Origin: a virus
Length of the DNA stretch: 31,415 nucleotides
Direction: 5' to 3' (one strand)
IMG/VR virus record: IMGVR_UViG_3300021508_000004
Location: 1 to 31,415 of that record
Positions within the stretch are counted from its first letter, which is position 1. Each line of letters begins with the position of its first letter. Of the stretch, positions 5,847 through 14,229 are shown in pieces. The notes under the pieces are model-generated. The model was not told the DNA's origin. It did no database searches and saw only the letters and a list, made by a program, of their open reading frames with translations. A program made the translations under genes and the position numbers.

Positions 5847-6293
5847 ATGAGTAGACTCAAAAATGAAATCAGGAACGTATACGGGAGACTCACTGTTGTT
5901 GCTCGTGCTCCAAATGTGGGTACGAAGACCGCGTGGGTATGTATATGTAGTTGTAGTGGGAAGAGTGTTATCGTACTTGGTACAAGTCTTCGTAGCGGTA
6001 ACACTCAGAGTTGTGGTTGCTACAACAGGGATATGGTGAGGGAAACGTGGCTGGGTAGAAGTCACACAAATGAGAGTAAAGATAGAATGAGTAAATCACG
6101 GACGGGTAAATATAAAGGCAAAAATTGTCCAAATTATAATGAAGAACTAACCGACGAAGAACGAAGAATTAATAACACGAGAACAAGCAGAGCAAGACAC
6201 AAAAAGTGGGTCATCCACGATATTCTGTCTTGGTGGGGAGAACGTGAACGGAGAGCCTGCTCAGTTTGGAAATCCCGGGATTACATGGGTTGA
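5847..6293 (+). CDS. Homing-endonuclease-like protein, HNH part missing
   Basis: Residues 1-60 are a zinc-ribbon module (WVCICSCSG around 30-38, SCGCYN around 55-60) of the type at the N terminus of many phage homing enzymes. Residues 70-91 (GRSHTNESKDRMSKSRTGKY) match the NUMOD3 DNA-binding motif. Normally an HNH or GIY-YIG nuclease is attached; here the expected nuclease segment after NYNEELTDEERRINN is absent and the last 38 residues look like filler. A second frame (+1) is open from 6151 to 6390, right up to the terminator. The gene is therefore probably truncated, frameshifted or fused to foreign sequence. The ribosome site is weak. Confidence 0.6.
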   Translation: MSRLKNEIRNVYGRLTVVARAPNVGTKTAWVCICSCSGKSVIVLGTSLRSGNTQSCGCYNRDMVRETWLGRSHTNESKDRMSKSRTGKYKGKNCPNYNEELTDEERRINNTRTSRARHKKWVIHDILSWWGERERRACSVWKSRDYMG

Positions 6294-6390
6294 GTGGCCG
6301 ACTCCCATTGATGTTGGTATAAAGATAGTGGGTTCGAATATAGGTATTGAATCCACATCGGTCGGGAACATCAAAGCAACCTTCAAATAA
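6151..6390 (+). pseudogene. Open +1 frame, possible gene remnant or frameshifted C terminus
   Basis: This frame has no ATG but is open for 79 codons, overlaps the end of the homing-enzyme-like gene, and stops at 6388-6390, 15 bases before the terminator stem. It translates to protein-like sequence (GENVNGEPAQFGNPGITWVE, later VGSNIGIESTSVGNIKATFK). A GTG at 6244 with GGGGAG just before could start a 48-residue protein. It may be the tail of a gene interrupted by the homing element, or the true C terminus reached by frameshift. Low certainty. Confidence 0.35.
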
Positions 6391-6404
6391 CTTTTGGTAA
6401 GAAC

Positions 6405-6437
6405 AAACCCCCATCAGAACGGTGGGGGTTTATTTTT
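6405..6437 (+). terminator. Intrinsic terminator of the plus-strand operon
   Basis: AAACCCCCA (6405-6413) pairs perfectly with TGGGGGTTT (6423-6431) around a 9-base loop and is followed by ATTTTTATA. It ends the plus-strand operon and lies 25 bases beyond the 3' end of the convergent minus-strand operon, whose reading through the same stem gives only a weak T run. Confidence 0.9.
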
Positions 6438-6461
6438 ATATACAGGGAGATTGTCAACCAT

Positions 6462-8276
6462 CTATACTAGTTTATAATAAAATTGCATGGTTGCAAAGTC
6501 CACATTAGATATACCATCAGACGGGCACCCTTCTAAACGAATGATAACCCCTCCAGCATTTGAACCAATGAATATATTTTCATCACCCGTAAAGTATGTA
6601 CTAAAATCAAACTGTTTTAGGACCAGGGTTGTGTTGTCTTCCCATATCTGAGCAACACCTGGGTTGTAGGAGCGGTCGTCTCCTCCCGTCCGTATTCCAT
6701 CCACTATCTGATTGCCAACAGACCCACTATCTGCACCGAAGTTCTCAACAGTTATCAGCTCAAATTTCTTACCAGTAGTGGACTTCACGTTGTAGATAAG
6801 TAACTTTATATCAGCGGAATTCCCTTGAGAGAACATATCGAAACGATACCCCAACATCTCAAAGTCATTATTTTGATAGTCAGAATATCCCAACACACCT
6901 ATGTCGTAGTCGATTCCGGTAATACCTGCTGGTATATCTATATTAGTTACTTCCCACCACTTCTTGTCTGATTGATAGTATACTGTGTCAGTATCAACAG
7001 TGATTGTCTCTGTATCACCCGTGACAGGGACTGCGGTTGTCTCGGCCAGTGATGTTCCAGTAATCGTAACATCACCACTCCCGGTCAATGAGTTAATATA
7101 AAGGTAAATATGGTTGTTAGATACAGCGAAGTCGGTAGTATAATCCCCGGTCTCACCCGATGTCACCTCTCTGAACTCACCCGTTATATTCAGTTGATTA
7201 TCTATCACTGTACGTAGAGGGAACGTAAATGATACCATTCTAACATCATCAATGTTTTCCCAACGGCTATCTGTACCATCCCACTGTAAAAGTTGTTTGT
7301 CAGCGATACCAGATATGAGAACATCACTCAACTCATTAGTGTTAGGTTGCGGAATTATTTTTACATACATCGAACCTTCGGTTGCATGTTTACGTAGAAC
7401 AACCCCTACAAACACCTGTGAATTAGGTTGTGTTGGTAGAGATGCCGACAATTCGCCAGCAGTTGTACTTAAGAATGCCGGTCGTCCATCAGCAGCTACG
7501 AAGTCGGTATCTATGTCACGGACGATACCATATGTTGTGAAGTATCCAAACTGGTTATTGAGAACCTGCTCTGTAGACACGGCTATGGTTGCATTCGCTA
7601 TAAGGTGTACCGTTGCGTCTGCCAGTCCCACTTCTGGGTTGATACCGTCTGCACCGGATATGTATACAGGTGTGCCATGTGCGATGGTGTCGCCACTTGC
7701 GTTCTTTGCTCGTATGTATAGTTCCTGCCCAACTTGAAGTGTAGACACTCCTCCAGCCATCCCTACTTCAAGTGTCTTGTCATCATCGTTCCAGTTTAAT
7801 CTACCCTCTTGGGTAGTTGGTGCTGCGGTAAGGTCGAAGTCAATGTAATCCAGGTCCTCTATGTCGTTACGACTTTCCCACTTACCCGTTGAAGCATCGT
7901 ATGTGAGGATTGAGTTGTCGGACGGGGTAGGTACGTCCACATCTATCAGGTCGTCTAACTCTCCTACCCTAATATGAAAAGGAGTAACATATAGTGTCAT
8001 AGTATTTGGCGCTGAAGATTTGTCGGTGATTTTACACCTTGTATATATGTAAACATGACCAACACTTACCTTTTCGTCCTTTATAACAGAGACAGTACCC
8101 GAGTCATACAACTCGTCCCATGTACTATCATCCGAACTTCCCTCTAATATAAGAGAGAAGGTGCCGTCCGCACCATCTATGTTAAAGTTAAATGTATCCT
8201 CTCCGCCCTTTCGAGTTAGAGTATGAGTATCGCTGGCTCCCGCTCCTAGTGAATATGTCAATGTTTGTAAAGCCAT
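6462..8276 (-). CDS. Tail appendage/fibre-like structural protein (604 aa)
   Basis: Last gene of the long minus-strand operon. The sequence is rich in Gly, Ser, Thr, Asp and short beta-like repeats, without cysteine clusters or transmembrane helices. Phage fibre-type phrases recur: LDDLIDVDVPTPSDNSILTY followed by a similar LSDVLISGIADKQLLQWDGT, i.e. two copies of the 'bind/describe' linker that punctuates tail-fibre and appendage proteins. The C-terminal 150 residues may be a globular receptor-binding or trimerisation domain. The ATG at 8276 sits two bases after the stop of the upstream gene with AGGAGAC before it. Exact role not shown. Confidence 0.65.
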   Translation of the reverse strand: MALQTLTYSLGAGASDTHTLTRKGGEDTFNFNIDGADGTFSLILEGSSDDSTWDELYDSGTVSVIKDEKVSVGHVYIYTRCKITDKSSAPNTMTLYVTPFHIRVGELDDLIDVDVPTPSDNSILTYDASTGKWESRNDIEDLDYIDFDLTAAPTTQEGRLNWNDDDKTLEVGMAGGVSTLQVGQELYIRAKNASGDTIAHGTPVYISGADGINPEVGLADATVHLIANATIAVSTEQVLNNQFGYFTTYGIVRDIDTDFVAADGRPAFLSTTAGELSASLPTQPNSQVFVGVVLRKHATEGSMYVKIIPQPNTNELSDVLISGIADKQLLQWDGTDSRWENIDDVRMVSFTFPLRTVIDNQLNITGEFREVTSGETGDYTTDFAVSNNHIYLYINSLTGSGDVTITGTSLAETTAVPVTGDTETITVDTDTVYYQSDKKWWEVTNIDIPAGITGIDYDIGVLGYSDYQNNDFEMLGYRFDMFSQGNSADIKLLIYNVKSTTGKKFELITVENFGADSGSVGNQIVDGIRTGGDDRSYNPGVAQIWEDNTTLVLKQFDFSTYFTGDENIFIGSNAGGVIIRLEGCPSDGISNVDFATMQFYYKLV

Positions 8277-8277
8277 A

Positions 8278-8448
8278 TTAGTCTCCTATGGGTAATATTT
8301 CGTATCCTAACATGTCGTAAGTTTGGGATGTGCCGTTCTTTCCAACAGCAACCTTATAGATGGTGTACAACATACCAAGGTCACATTCTACGGTCTCCTT
8401 GCTGACAACCTTTCCGACTTCATCTGTTCCTAATATTTTGACATCCAT
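8278..8448 (-). CDS. Hypothetical small protein (56 aa)
   Basis: Start placed at 8448, with AGAGG upstream and four bases after the TAG of the preceding gene. A longer version from 8541 would overlap that gene by almost 90 bases. The product MDVKILGTDEVGKVV... is beta-rich and ends TYDMLGYEILPIGD. It lies directly before the appendage protein and is possibly a small chaperone or connector; not recognised. Confidence 0.6.
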   Translation of the reverse strand: MDVKILGTDEVGKVVSKETVECDLGMLYTIYKVAVGKNGTSQTYDMLGYEILPIGD

Positions 8449-8452
8449 CTGA

Positions 8453-8872
8453 CTACCTCTGACTTGAACCATTGTATGATAACCAGTTGGTTGCTGGGAT
8501 AAGGTCCGCACATGCTTCGGCTGTGTCGAAATATTCTTCATCTATCTCTGCTATCAGGTCATAGATGTCCTCATGTATTGCTAAGGTGTCTGCCTTATTT
8601 CTAGCTGTGGTTGAAAGAGAATCGAACATGTCCACAACATCCTCCATCTTTTCAAAATAGAAGTCCTCGTAGTCTTCACACAAGGTACACACATCTGTGA
8701 ACCATTGTGGTGATGGTAGGCCCGGGGTGACTGCTCTAAAATTATATAGTATCGTCCATCCACCGACACCTCTCGGTGTCTTTTCATCTATGGTGTATGA
8801 TAAGTCCCTGGCTTCCATTTCAACTTCCGCGGGTGGTACGTGGTCGTACCAACACTCTGTAATTGCCGTCAT
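8453..8872 (-). CDS. Hypothetical acidic protein (139 aa)
   Basis: Start at 8872 has GAGGAGAGTAAA upstream; the in-frame extension to 8998 would overlap the membrane protein gene in another frame and has no site. The sequence is very acidic in its second half (CEDYEDFYFEKMEDVVDMFD) and helical. Not recognised. It lies between a membrane-protein cluster and the last appendage gene. Confidence 0.65.
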   Translation of the reverse strand: MTAITECWYDHVPPAEVEMEARDLSYTIDEKTPRGVGGWTILYNFRAVTPGLPSPQWFTDVCTLCEDYEDFYFEKMEDVVDMFDSLSTTARNKADTLAIHEDIYDLIAEIDEEYFDTAEACADLIPATNWLSYNGSSQR

Positions 8873-8883
8873 TTTACTCTCCT

Positions 8884-9126
8884 CTATACTATGATTGATA
8901 GAATATATATTAACAACATCACGCCAGATGTTGATGCTATTGCCCATCCATTCACGATAAGTGCAACAATGATGATTGTTCCCACCATAGAGCGCCAAAA
9001 CTTCTTCTCTTCGTTTGCCGCGTTAAGTTGTTCTTGTAATGAATGTACCGATGTATAGAGGTCATCAAAATACCCCCTACATACATCATATACTCTCTCT
9101 TTTGATTTTGTCGGTAGTTCGTTCAT
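8884..9126 (-). CDS. Small membrane protein (80 aa)
   Basis: Residues 1-45 are hydrophilic and helical (SVHSLQEQLNAANEEKKFW), followed by a long hydrophobic segment from about 47 to the C terminus that could form one or two membrane helices. Starts at a TAATG overlap with the upstream membrane protein. With its two neighbours it forms a three-gene membrane cluster in the usual place for lysis genes, so a holin or anti-holin role is plausible but unproven. Confidence 0.6.
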   Translation of the reverse strand: MNELPTKSKERVYDVCRGYFDDLYTSVHSLQEQLNAANEEKKFWRSMVGTIIIVALIVNGWAIASTSGVMLLIYILSIIV

Positions 9127-9410
9127 TAGATTAGTCCAAATGCCAGCTTAAGTACGGCAATAACCACCAGTGTTATGATACCAGATACCGTAGGAGTAAA
9201 GAGAGTTAGCACAACTCCAAGTATGACCCCTGCAATCTTCATTGTTGTTTGTATCTTAGTAACCTCGGTTGTGAGTTTGTCTATCTTACCATCTATAGTT
9301 ACTACATTTGCTGACACCTTTTCTATATCTTCCTTGTTCCTCTCCACCCTTGGAAAGAGGTTTGCCCCGACTAAACACTTATCATCACAGGTGTCGTTTT
9401 TATCTGTCAT
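9126..9410 (-). CDS. Small membrane protein with coiled-coil, holin-accessory-like (94 aa)
   Basis: A cysteine pair near the N terminus (DTCDDKCLVG) is followed by a predicted coiled coil (VERNKEDIEKVSANVVTIDG and on to about residue 55) and a hydrophobic C-terminal stretch (about 58-94) for one or two membrane helices. This build, helix then membrane anchor, recalls XhlA-type haemolysin/holin partners. GGAGA lies 10 bases upstream within the preceding gene, with an 11-base overlap. Confidence 0.6.
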   Translation of the reverse strand: MTDKNDTCDDKCLVGANLFPRVERNKEDIEKVSANVVTIDGKIDKLTTEVTKIQTTMKIAGVILGVVLTLFTPTVSGIITLVVIAVLKLAFGLI

Positions 9411-9678
9411 TGTTATAGGTCTCCGTGTATTTCTTATTAATTAGGTCCATGGTTACGTTACCCACGATATAGGTAGTCACGACCCCTGCCGTAGTAATAA
9501 ATACGTTTAGTGAATATGGTTGTAACCACTCAAACACAGGAATGGCTGGGAGTACGAATGCTGCAATAACCCCACATATGACTATACCTAGTGTTAGTCC
9601 AAACTTACGGCTGGTGAGCCGTTTGTAGAACATAAGAAAGGTTTTTATCGTGATGTCTAATTTTTCTTTAGTACTCAT
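9400..9678 (-). CDS. Putative holin (92 aa, two membrane segments)
   Basis: Two hydrophobic segments (about 27-47, GLTLGIVICGVIAAFVLPAI, and about 57-75, LNVFITTAGVVTTYIVGNV) are flanked by a basic N-terminal part and a charged C-terminal tail (INKKYTETYNNDR). This is the usual size and topology of a class II holin. GGAGGTG lies upstream, and its start overlaps the previous gene by 11 bases. No endolysin gene is adjacent, so the assignment rests on topology only. Confidence 0.55.
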   Translation of the reverse strand: MSTKEKLDITIKTFLMFYKRLTSRKFGLTLGIVICGVIAAFVLPAIPVFEWLQPYSLNVFITTAGVVTTYIVGNVTMDLINKKYTETYNNDR

Positions 9679-9907
9679 CTGGATGTATACACCTCCGTGG
9701 TCTGGGTATGCAGCCTATTGGTTGGTTATCTATTAAACTACAATCATTACCAACCTGTGCTTTACATCTCCCATCAACTGGTGCAATGGTGGGTCTCCCA
9801 CCACTGTCATATGTTATTAGGTCTGGATATTTTTCTATTATATGCTCGTCTCCGTCTCGTAGTACAACACCTGAGTAGCAACAATAACCACAGCGTTGAC
9901 AAGACAT
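9668..9907 (-). CDS. CxxCxxCC-type metal-cluster protein (79 aa)
   Basis: Starts MSCQRCGYCCYSG: the CxxCxxCC signature of the YkgJ/FliB-related zinc/iron-sulfur cluster family, plus further cysteines later (GRCKAQVGNDCSL, GCIPRPRRC), enough for a metal site. Family members are usually 80-120 residues and of unclear function. I chose the ATG at 9907, which overlaps the previous stop (TAATG). It is unusual to find one between a fibre-type gene and putative holins. Confidence 0.75.
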   Translation of the reverse strand: MSCQRCGYCCYSGVVLRDGDEHIIEKYPDLITYDSGGRPTIAPVDGRCKAQVGNDCSLIDNQPIGCIPRPRRCIHPDEY

Positions 9908-12006
9908 TAGATACCCCAAGTTATAGCGTGTACGACTGCGAATGCATCTTTACCTGGTTCCTTTGAATCCGCATTACAGTATACACCTATAGTATCACCA
10001 GCACTGAAGTAGTTCCAGTTGCCAGATGCACTTTCATAGTCTTCTCCGTTACCAAGGGTCACAGATAGTGGGGTACTTCCCCCACCTTCATACACGGTGA
10101 ATACATCATCACCGGTACCCGAGGCTTGCTCAGTTACTGTGATTCCATATACCAAGGCACATATTCCGATGGGTATGTGTCCCGTTATACCCTGACAGTC
10201 CATAAGACTATCAGTGAGGGAGCCCGACATACCAAACTCGAACTTGATGTACTGCCATGGACTTATAGATGTAAACTGGATTGGATATTCTGTTTGTGTG
10301 AACATCAGACCATCAATCAATGCTGTGATACGTGCTGCACCACTATTCTTTATACGAACCAAGACAGCTGTAGCACTTGGACTTATATAAGCAGTGACTG
10401 CCACTTGTTGCCAATCATCATAACTTTCCACCGGGAAACTAGCAGTTGCTACTGTTGCCCAACTTCCTGTATTTTCCTCAATCATAAGGTCAAGGTCTTC
10501 GGTATCAACACCATCATCCTTTAACCAGAGAGAGAATGTGACGTGTCTACCTACCAACTGTTGAATTGCAAACTCAGCTCCTGTAGAGAGACCGACCGTG
10601 TGTGAGAAATACTCTCCAGCACCTAATGTTATCTGCCAGCTTCTCTCACCAACATAATAATCGGTATCATCAACAGCAGTAACTCCATCTCCAGTCCATC
10701 CTGTTGGTGGAGACGTGTCTCCCTCTAACCATGCATGTCCCGGTTCCTTACCAGCAGATTCTCCTCTCAGGTCTCCGAAGGGTATAAAGTTGTATACTCT
10801 ATTGTCTAGTTGGTTGTGTACAACACTAGAATTAACAGATAATCCTATCTCAAATGCTGTCTCACCTGGGAATACTGATATAGCGTCCACATAGTGTGTG
10901 GTTGCAGTGACTGTACTTGACCGTATAATTCCATATACCTCAACTGCCGCAGCATCCACTGTTTTAGTTATAGAGATAAGGGTCCATGTATTGGCAGCAA
11001 CTGTTTGTACCGTTGTGTCATATCCACCAACATCGTCCCATATACCTATCTCGACATTATTAGCAACCGTGCCGCGATACCAACATGCTATGGTTATGTT
11101 CTTACCTTGAAGGTCCTTACCTATTGTCTGCGAGGCTCCCGGGTTAGTAACTCCACCCTCCTCTGGGTCAATGAGTACCTTAAGACCGACCCCACCAGCT
11201 GCGGTAACGAATTCCTGGGATGAGTCACCATGTTTTACGATAGTGGTTTCTTCCGCATAGGAACTTGCAGCGACTGTGGTTTCATCCAACCCATAAGCCA
11301 CGTCATATCTATATATAAACCTCTCACACGAACCATCCAATAGAATGTTCTTGGGAAGGTCATTCTCAAATGCAGCATCTGTACCCGTCTTCTTCACGTT
11401 CGATGCTTCTACAACGTCTGATTTCAAACCACCAGCTGTCTCAATAACAGAGTCTGCCTGGGTCTCAAGTGTTGTAACCTTTGTTGCCAACTTTGTGGTA
11501 TCCGCAGCACTTCTAGCTATGTCATCACCAGTTAGTGCTCCATCTCCAACAACAACTATCCTGTCTTTCTCGATAAGGTTCTCAACAGGTTGAACCACAA
11601 CTATAATGGCTGCGATAAACCCTGCGTTGTTATATGTAATAGATGGAGATGCCGGAGTTTCACAATCTGCGTCAGAGAACCTAATGTAAGGGTCTCCTCC
11701 ATCTTCAACAACATCTGTGGTCCACATGTGGTCAATACTTGCTCCACTAGCGTAATAGATGTATGCCTTTTCTCCTGCGACACATCCTTGTTTTGTACCA
11801 CTTTTATTTTCTAACCATATATCACAGTTATTTGCATCAGATGCTCTATCTTCTACATAGAATCGGCCAGCAAATATGGCATAAGACACATCGTCAAAGT
11901 CTGCGACGAGTTCTGACTGTTTTACACGACCGTTTTCACTAGTTGCTCCATCTCCTGGAGAAAGTGCGGGCGTAAAATCGTTGGTTATGATTCTTTCATT
12001 AGGCAT
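9907..12006 (-). CDS. Tail fibre/carbohydrate-binding-type protein, paralogue 2 (699 aa)
   Basis: The second of two tandem paralogues. The N-terminal portion (DFTPALSPGDGATSENGRVK, then a Ser/Asp segment) is nearly identical to that of the upstream gene; a helical linker follows (about 150-200, GDGALTGDDIARSAADTTKL). Then come two modules with the look of CBM4/9-type jelly-roll carbohydrate-binding domains (each: 'GASQTIGKDLQGK...WYRG', 'W.Q(V)AVTAYISPSA...', 'ALIDGLMF'). The C terminus differs from the upstream gene, suggesting a different specificity. GGAGGG before the ATG; only one base separates it from the preceding stop. Likely role: receptor or surface glycan binding at the tail tip; inferred. 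Confidence 0.7.
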   Translation of the reverse strand: MPNERIITNDFTPALSPGDGATSENGRVKQSELVADFDDVSYAIFAGRFYVEDRASDANNCDIWLENKSGTKQGCVAGEKAYIYYASGASIDHMWTTDVVEDGGDPYIRFSDADCETPASPSITYNNAGFIAAIIVVVQPVENLIEKDRIVVVGDGALTGDDIARSAADTTKLATKVTTLETQADSVIETAGGLKSDVVEASNVKKTGTDAAFENDLPKNILLDGSCERFIYRYDVAYGLDETTVAASSYAEETTIVKHGDSSQEFVTAAGGVGLKVLIDPEEGGVTNPGASQTIGKDLQGKNITIACWYRGTVANNVEIGIWDDVGGYDTTVQTVAANTWTLISITKTVDAAAVEVYGIIRSSTVTATTHYVDAISVFPGETAFEIGLSVNSSVVHNQLDNRVYNFIPFGDLRGESAGKEPGHAWLEGDTSPPTGWTGDGVTAVDDTDYYVGERSWQITLGAGEYFSHTVGLSTGAEFAIQQLVGRHVTFSLWLKDDGVDTEDLDLMIEENTGSWATVATASFPVESYDDWQQVAVTAYISPSATAVLVRIKNSGAARITALIDGLMFTQTEYPIQFTSISPWQYIKFEFGMSGSLTDSLMDCQGITGHIPIGICALVYGITVTEQASGTGDDVFTVYEGGGSTPLSVTLGNGEDYESASGNWNYFSAGDTIGVYCNADSKEPGKDAFAVVHAITWGI

Positions 12007-12007
12007 T

Positions 12008-14185
12008 TTATGCCCTCCATGTTAAACAAAATATTGTAAACGTTGCGTCTGCTCCACCGGCAGTCATACCGTTGCTGTCACATACTGCACTGAGCATTCG
12101 TCCAGCACCAACCAGGTAGGGTTCATTTGTAGAACCAACACCATCTGTGTCGTATTCTTCACTGGCTCCTGCTAGGCTTACAGTAATGTTGGTTAGGTCT
12201 GTAGTACCAAATGCGGCACCACCAGCATTCCATTTATACTCACGTGGATAGAACGTGTCTGTGTCGGCTGTTCGTATTGCTTCATATGCAGCCCCTCCGT
12301 ATAGTATGTGAGCTGTATCTAGTAATACTCTGGCATTTACTCCATATCCTATAGACATCTCTGTTGGTGATGTTGGTACGTTACCATTGAGGTACATTTG
12401 ATATGAGCACTGTTTCCAACCAGAGTTTGGTGTGAAAGCAACAGGTGTTGTCCCGGGGTGACACATTACTCCATCAATGAAGACATCCAGAGACGCCCCA
12501 CCATTATTAATGAATCTCACTCGAACCTTATCAGCACTTGTCGAGATATATCCAGTAACACACACCTGCGTCCAATCCGTATAATCATCCACGGTAAAAT
12601 CGGCAGTTGCTACGGATACATATCCAGCTCCAATATCCTGTGAAATCTCCAGCGTCACGTCTTCTGTGTTAGCAACCCCATCTGCCTTTATCCACGCACT
12701 AAACGTTGCCCATCTTCCTACGAGATTTGTCATCGGTGCCGTGTAGTCATCATTCATTCCAATATAATGATACATAGAACCACCAGCAACTAACGTCGCT
12801 TCAACACATGCGTTAGCAAATTTATATTCGGTTGTGTCTCGTACGATAGTGTTAAGACCAGCCGTTTGCCACCCTGTTGGGGGAACAGATGTTCCACCCA
12901 ACCACGATGCACTTTCAAAGTCGTTAGTAAGGTCCTCTTGGGCAGCAAAATCGCCAAAGGGGATTAAGTTCATGTATGGTTGTACTTCTAGTTGGTTATG
13001 TATTACCCTACTTTGGGTAGACGGAGCAACTTCAAAAGCCGTCCCACCCAGATATATAGCAACAAAATCAACATAGTTACTGGCTGCGCTCGCTGTGGCA
13101 CTACGAACGATTCCATAAACCTCCGTTGCGCTTGCATCTATAGTTACCGTAGCAGATACTAGTGTCCACGTATCAGCAGATATTGTCTGTGCTGTCGTGT
13201 CATAACCAGCTTGGTCGTCCCAGAAACCAATGGATATGTTGTTAGCCACATCTGAACGAACCCAAGCCACGATTGTACATTCTTTCCCAGCGAGGTTTTT
13301 ACCTATTTTTTGAGAGGCTCCAGGTGTGGTTATCCCACCAACCTCGGGGTCGATTAATGCCTTTATACCTACACCAGTCGCACTGGTAGTAAACTTCTGT
13401 GAAGATGAACCATGTTTCACAACTGTGGTCTCTTCAGAGTATGATGTGGCAGCAACCGTTGTTGCCTCAAACCCAAACGCTAAACCGTCCCCTTGTGAGA
13501 ACACTTCAGCTGTACCATCAAGTACCATGTTGTCGGGGTTATCATCCTCAAATATCGAGTCTGTTCCCTGTTTGACTACATTGGTAGCCTTCACTACATC
13601 ACTCTTCAACCCACCAGCTGTCTCTATAACAGAATCGGTTTGTGTCTCAAGTGTAGACACCTTGGTAGATATCTTTGTGGTGTCCGCGGCACTTCTAGCA
13701 ACATCGTCACCAGTAAGAGCACCGTCACCCACAACTATAATACTATCCTTGGGGATAAGTGATGTAGTAGGTTCTACTTTAATAGTGAGAGCATCTATAA
13801 AGGCTGCTGCACTATAGTCTGCAATCGCAGGAACTGCCGGGGTTTCACACTGCCCGTCACCAAACGATATGTAGTTATTACCACCATCGTTGGCTATCGT
13901 AGTAGTCCATACGTAGTTAGTAGAGTAGTATATTGTAACCTTGTCTCCTACCTCAAAACAGGTTTGATTACCACTCTTACTCTTTACCCAGATATTACAT
14001 GTGGCAGCAACAGAGCCTCTGTCACTACACCATGTGCCCTTTATTCTAGCCGAGAAAATAGCATATGAAATGTCATCAAAGTCAGCAATGAGCTCACTCT
14101 GTTTGACCCTGCCGTTTTCTGACGTGGCTCCGTCTCCCGGAGAAAGAGCGGGTGTGAAGTCATATGAGTATAGTTTTTCAGCCAT
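12008..14185 (-). CDS. Tail fibre/carbohydrate-binding-type protein, paralogue 1 (725 aa)
   Basis: Shares DFTPALSPGDGATSENGRVK with the next gene, and most of its length can be aligned to it (VGDGALTGDD..ARSAADTTK, AGGLKSDVV, PGASQ.IGK.L, PPTGW, WATFSAW). Two jelly-roll-like modules fill the middle. The last roughly 150 residues, after PVAFTPNSGWKQCSYQMYLN, diverge most. Such duplicated, divergent binding proteins usually widen host range. The start is preceded by the GAGGACAATAT site and by copy 2 of the ACAAGTACA box, so the fibre genes may have their own promoter. Confidence 0.7.
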   Translation of the reverse strand: MAEKLYSYDFTPALSPGDGATSENGRVKQSELIADFDDISYAIFSARIKGTWCSDRGSVAATCNIWVKSKSGNQTCFEVGDKVTIYYSTNYVWTTTIANDGGNNYISFGDGQCETPAVPAIADYSAAAFIDALTIKVEPTTSLIPKDSIIVVGDGALTGDDVARSAADTTKISTKVSTLETQTDSVIETAGGLKSDVVKATNVVKQGTDSIFEDDNPDNMVLDGTAEVFSQGDGLAFGFEATTVAATSYSEETTVVKHGSSSQKFTTSATGVGIKALIDPEVGGITTPGASQKIGKNLAGKECTIVAWVRSDVANNISIGFWDDQAGYDTTAQTISADTWTLVSATVTIDASATEVYGIVRSATASAASNYVDFVAIYLGGTAFEVAPSTQSRVIHNQLEVQPYMNLIPFGDFAAQEDLTNDFESASWLGGTSVPPTGWQTAGLNTIVRDTTEYKFANACVEATLVAGGSMYHYIGMNDDYTAPMTNLVGRWATFSAWIKADGVANTEDVTLEISQDIGAGYVSVATADFTVDDYTDWTQVCVTGYISTSADKVRVRFINNGGASLDVFIDGVMCHPGTTPVAFTPNSGWKQCSYQMYLNGNVPTSPTEMSIGYGVNARVLLDTAHILYGGAAYEAIRTADTDTFYPREYKWNAGGAAFGTTDLTNITVSLAGASEEYDTDGVGSTNEPYLVGAGRMLSAVCDSNGMTAGGADATFTIFCLTWRA

Positions 14186-14191
14186 ATATTG

Positions 14192-14212
14192 TCCTCGTTA
14201 TATTGTACTTGT
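14192..14212 (-). promoter_or_regulatory. ACAAGTACA box before the fibre genes (copy 2)
   Basis: On the minus strand ACAAGTACA (14212-14204), one base, TATAAC (14202-14197), then GAGGA lies just before the ATG at 14185. Spacing is identical to the copies at 1254 and 28231. It fills the 44-base gap after the tail protein stop at 14230. Confidence 0.45.
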
Positions 14213-14229
14213 GATTTGCCTAAATATTT

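Noticed and set aside
6405-6437. Bidirectional terminator for both operons
   Set aside because: The stem is symmetrical, but the minus-strand side is followed by only GTTCTT, a poor T run. Listed as a plus-strand terminator.
8453-8998. Longer start for the acidic protein (from 8998)
   Set aside because: The extension overlaps the membrane protein gene and has no ribosome site; ATG at 8872 has GAGGAGAG directly before it.
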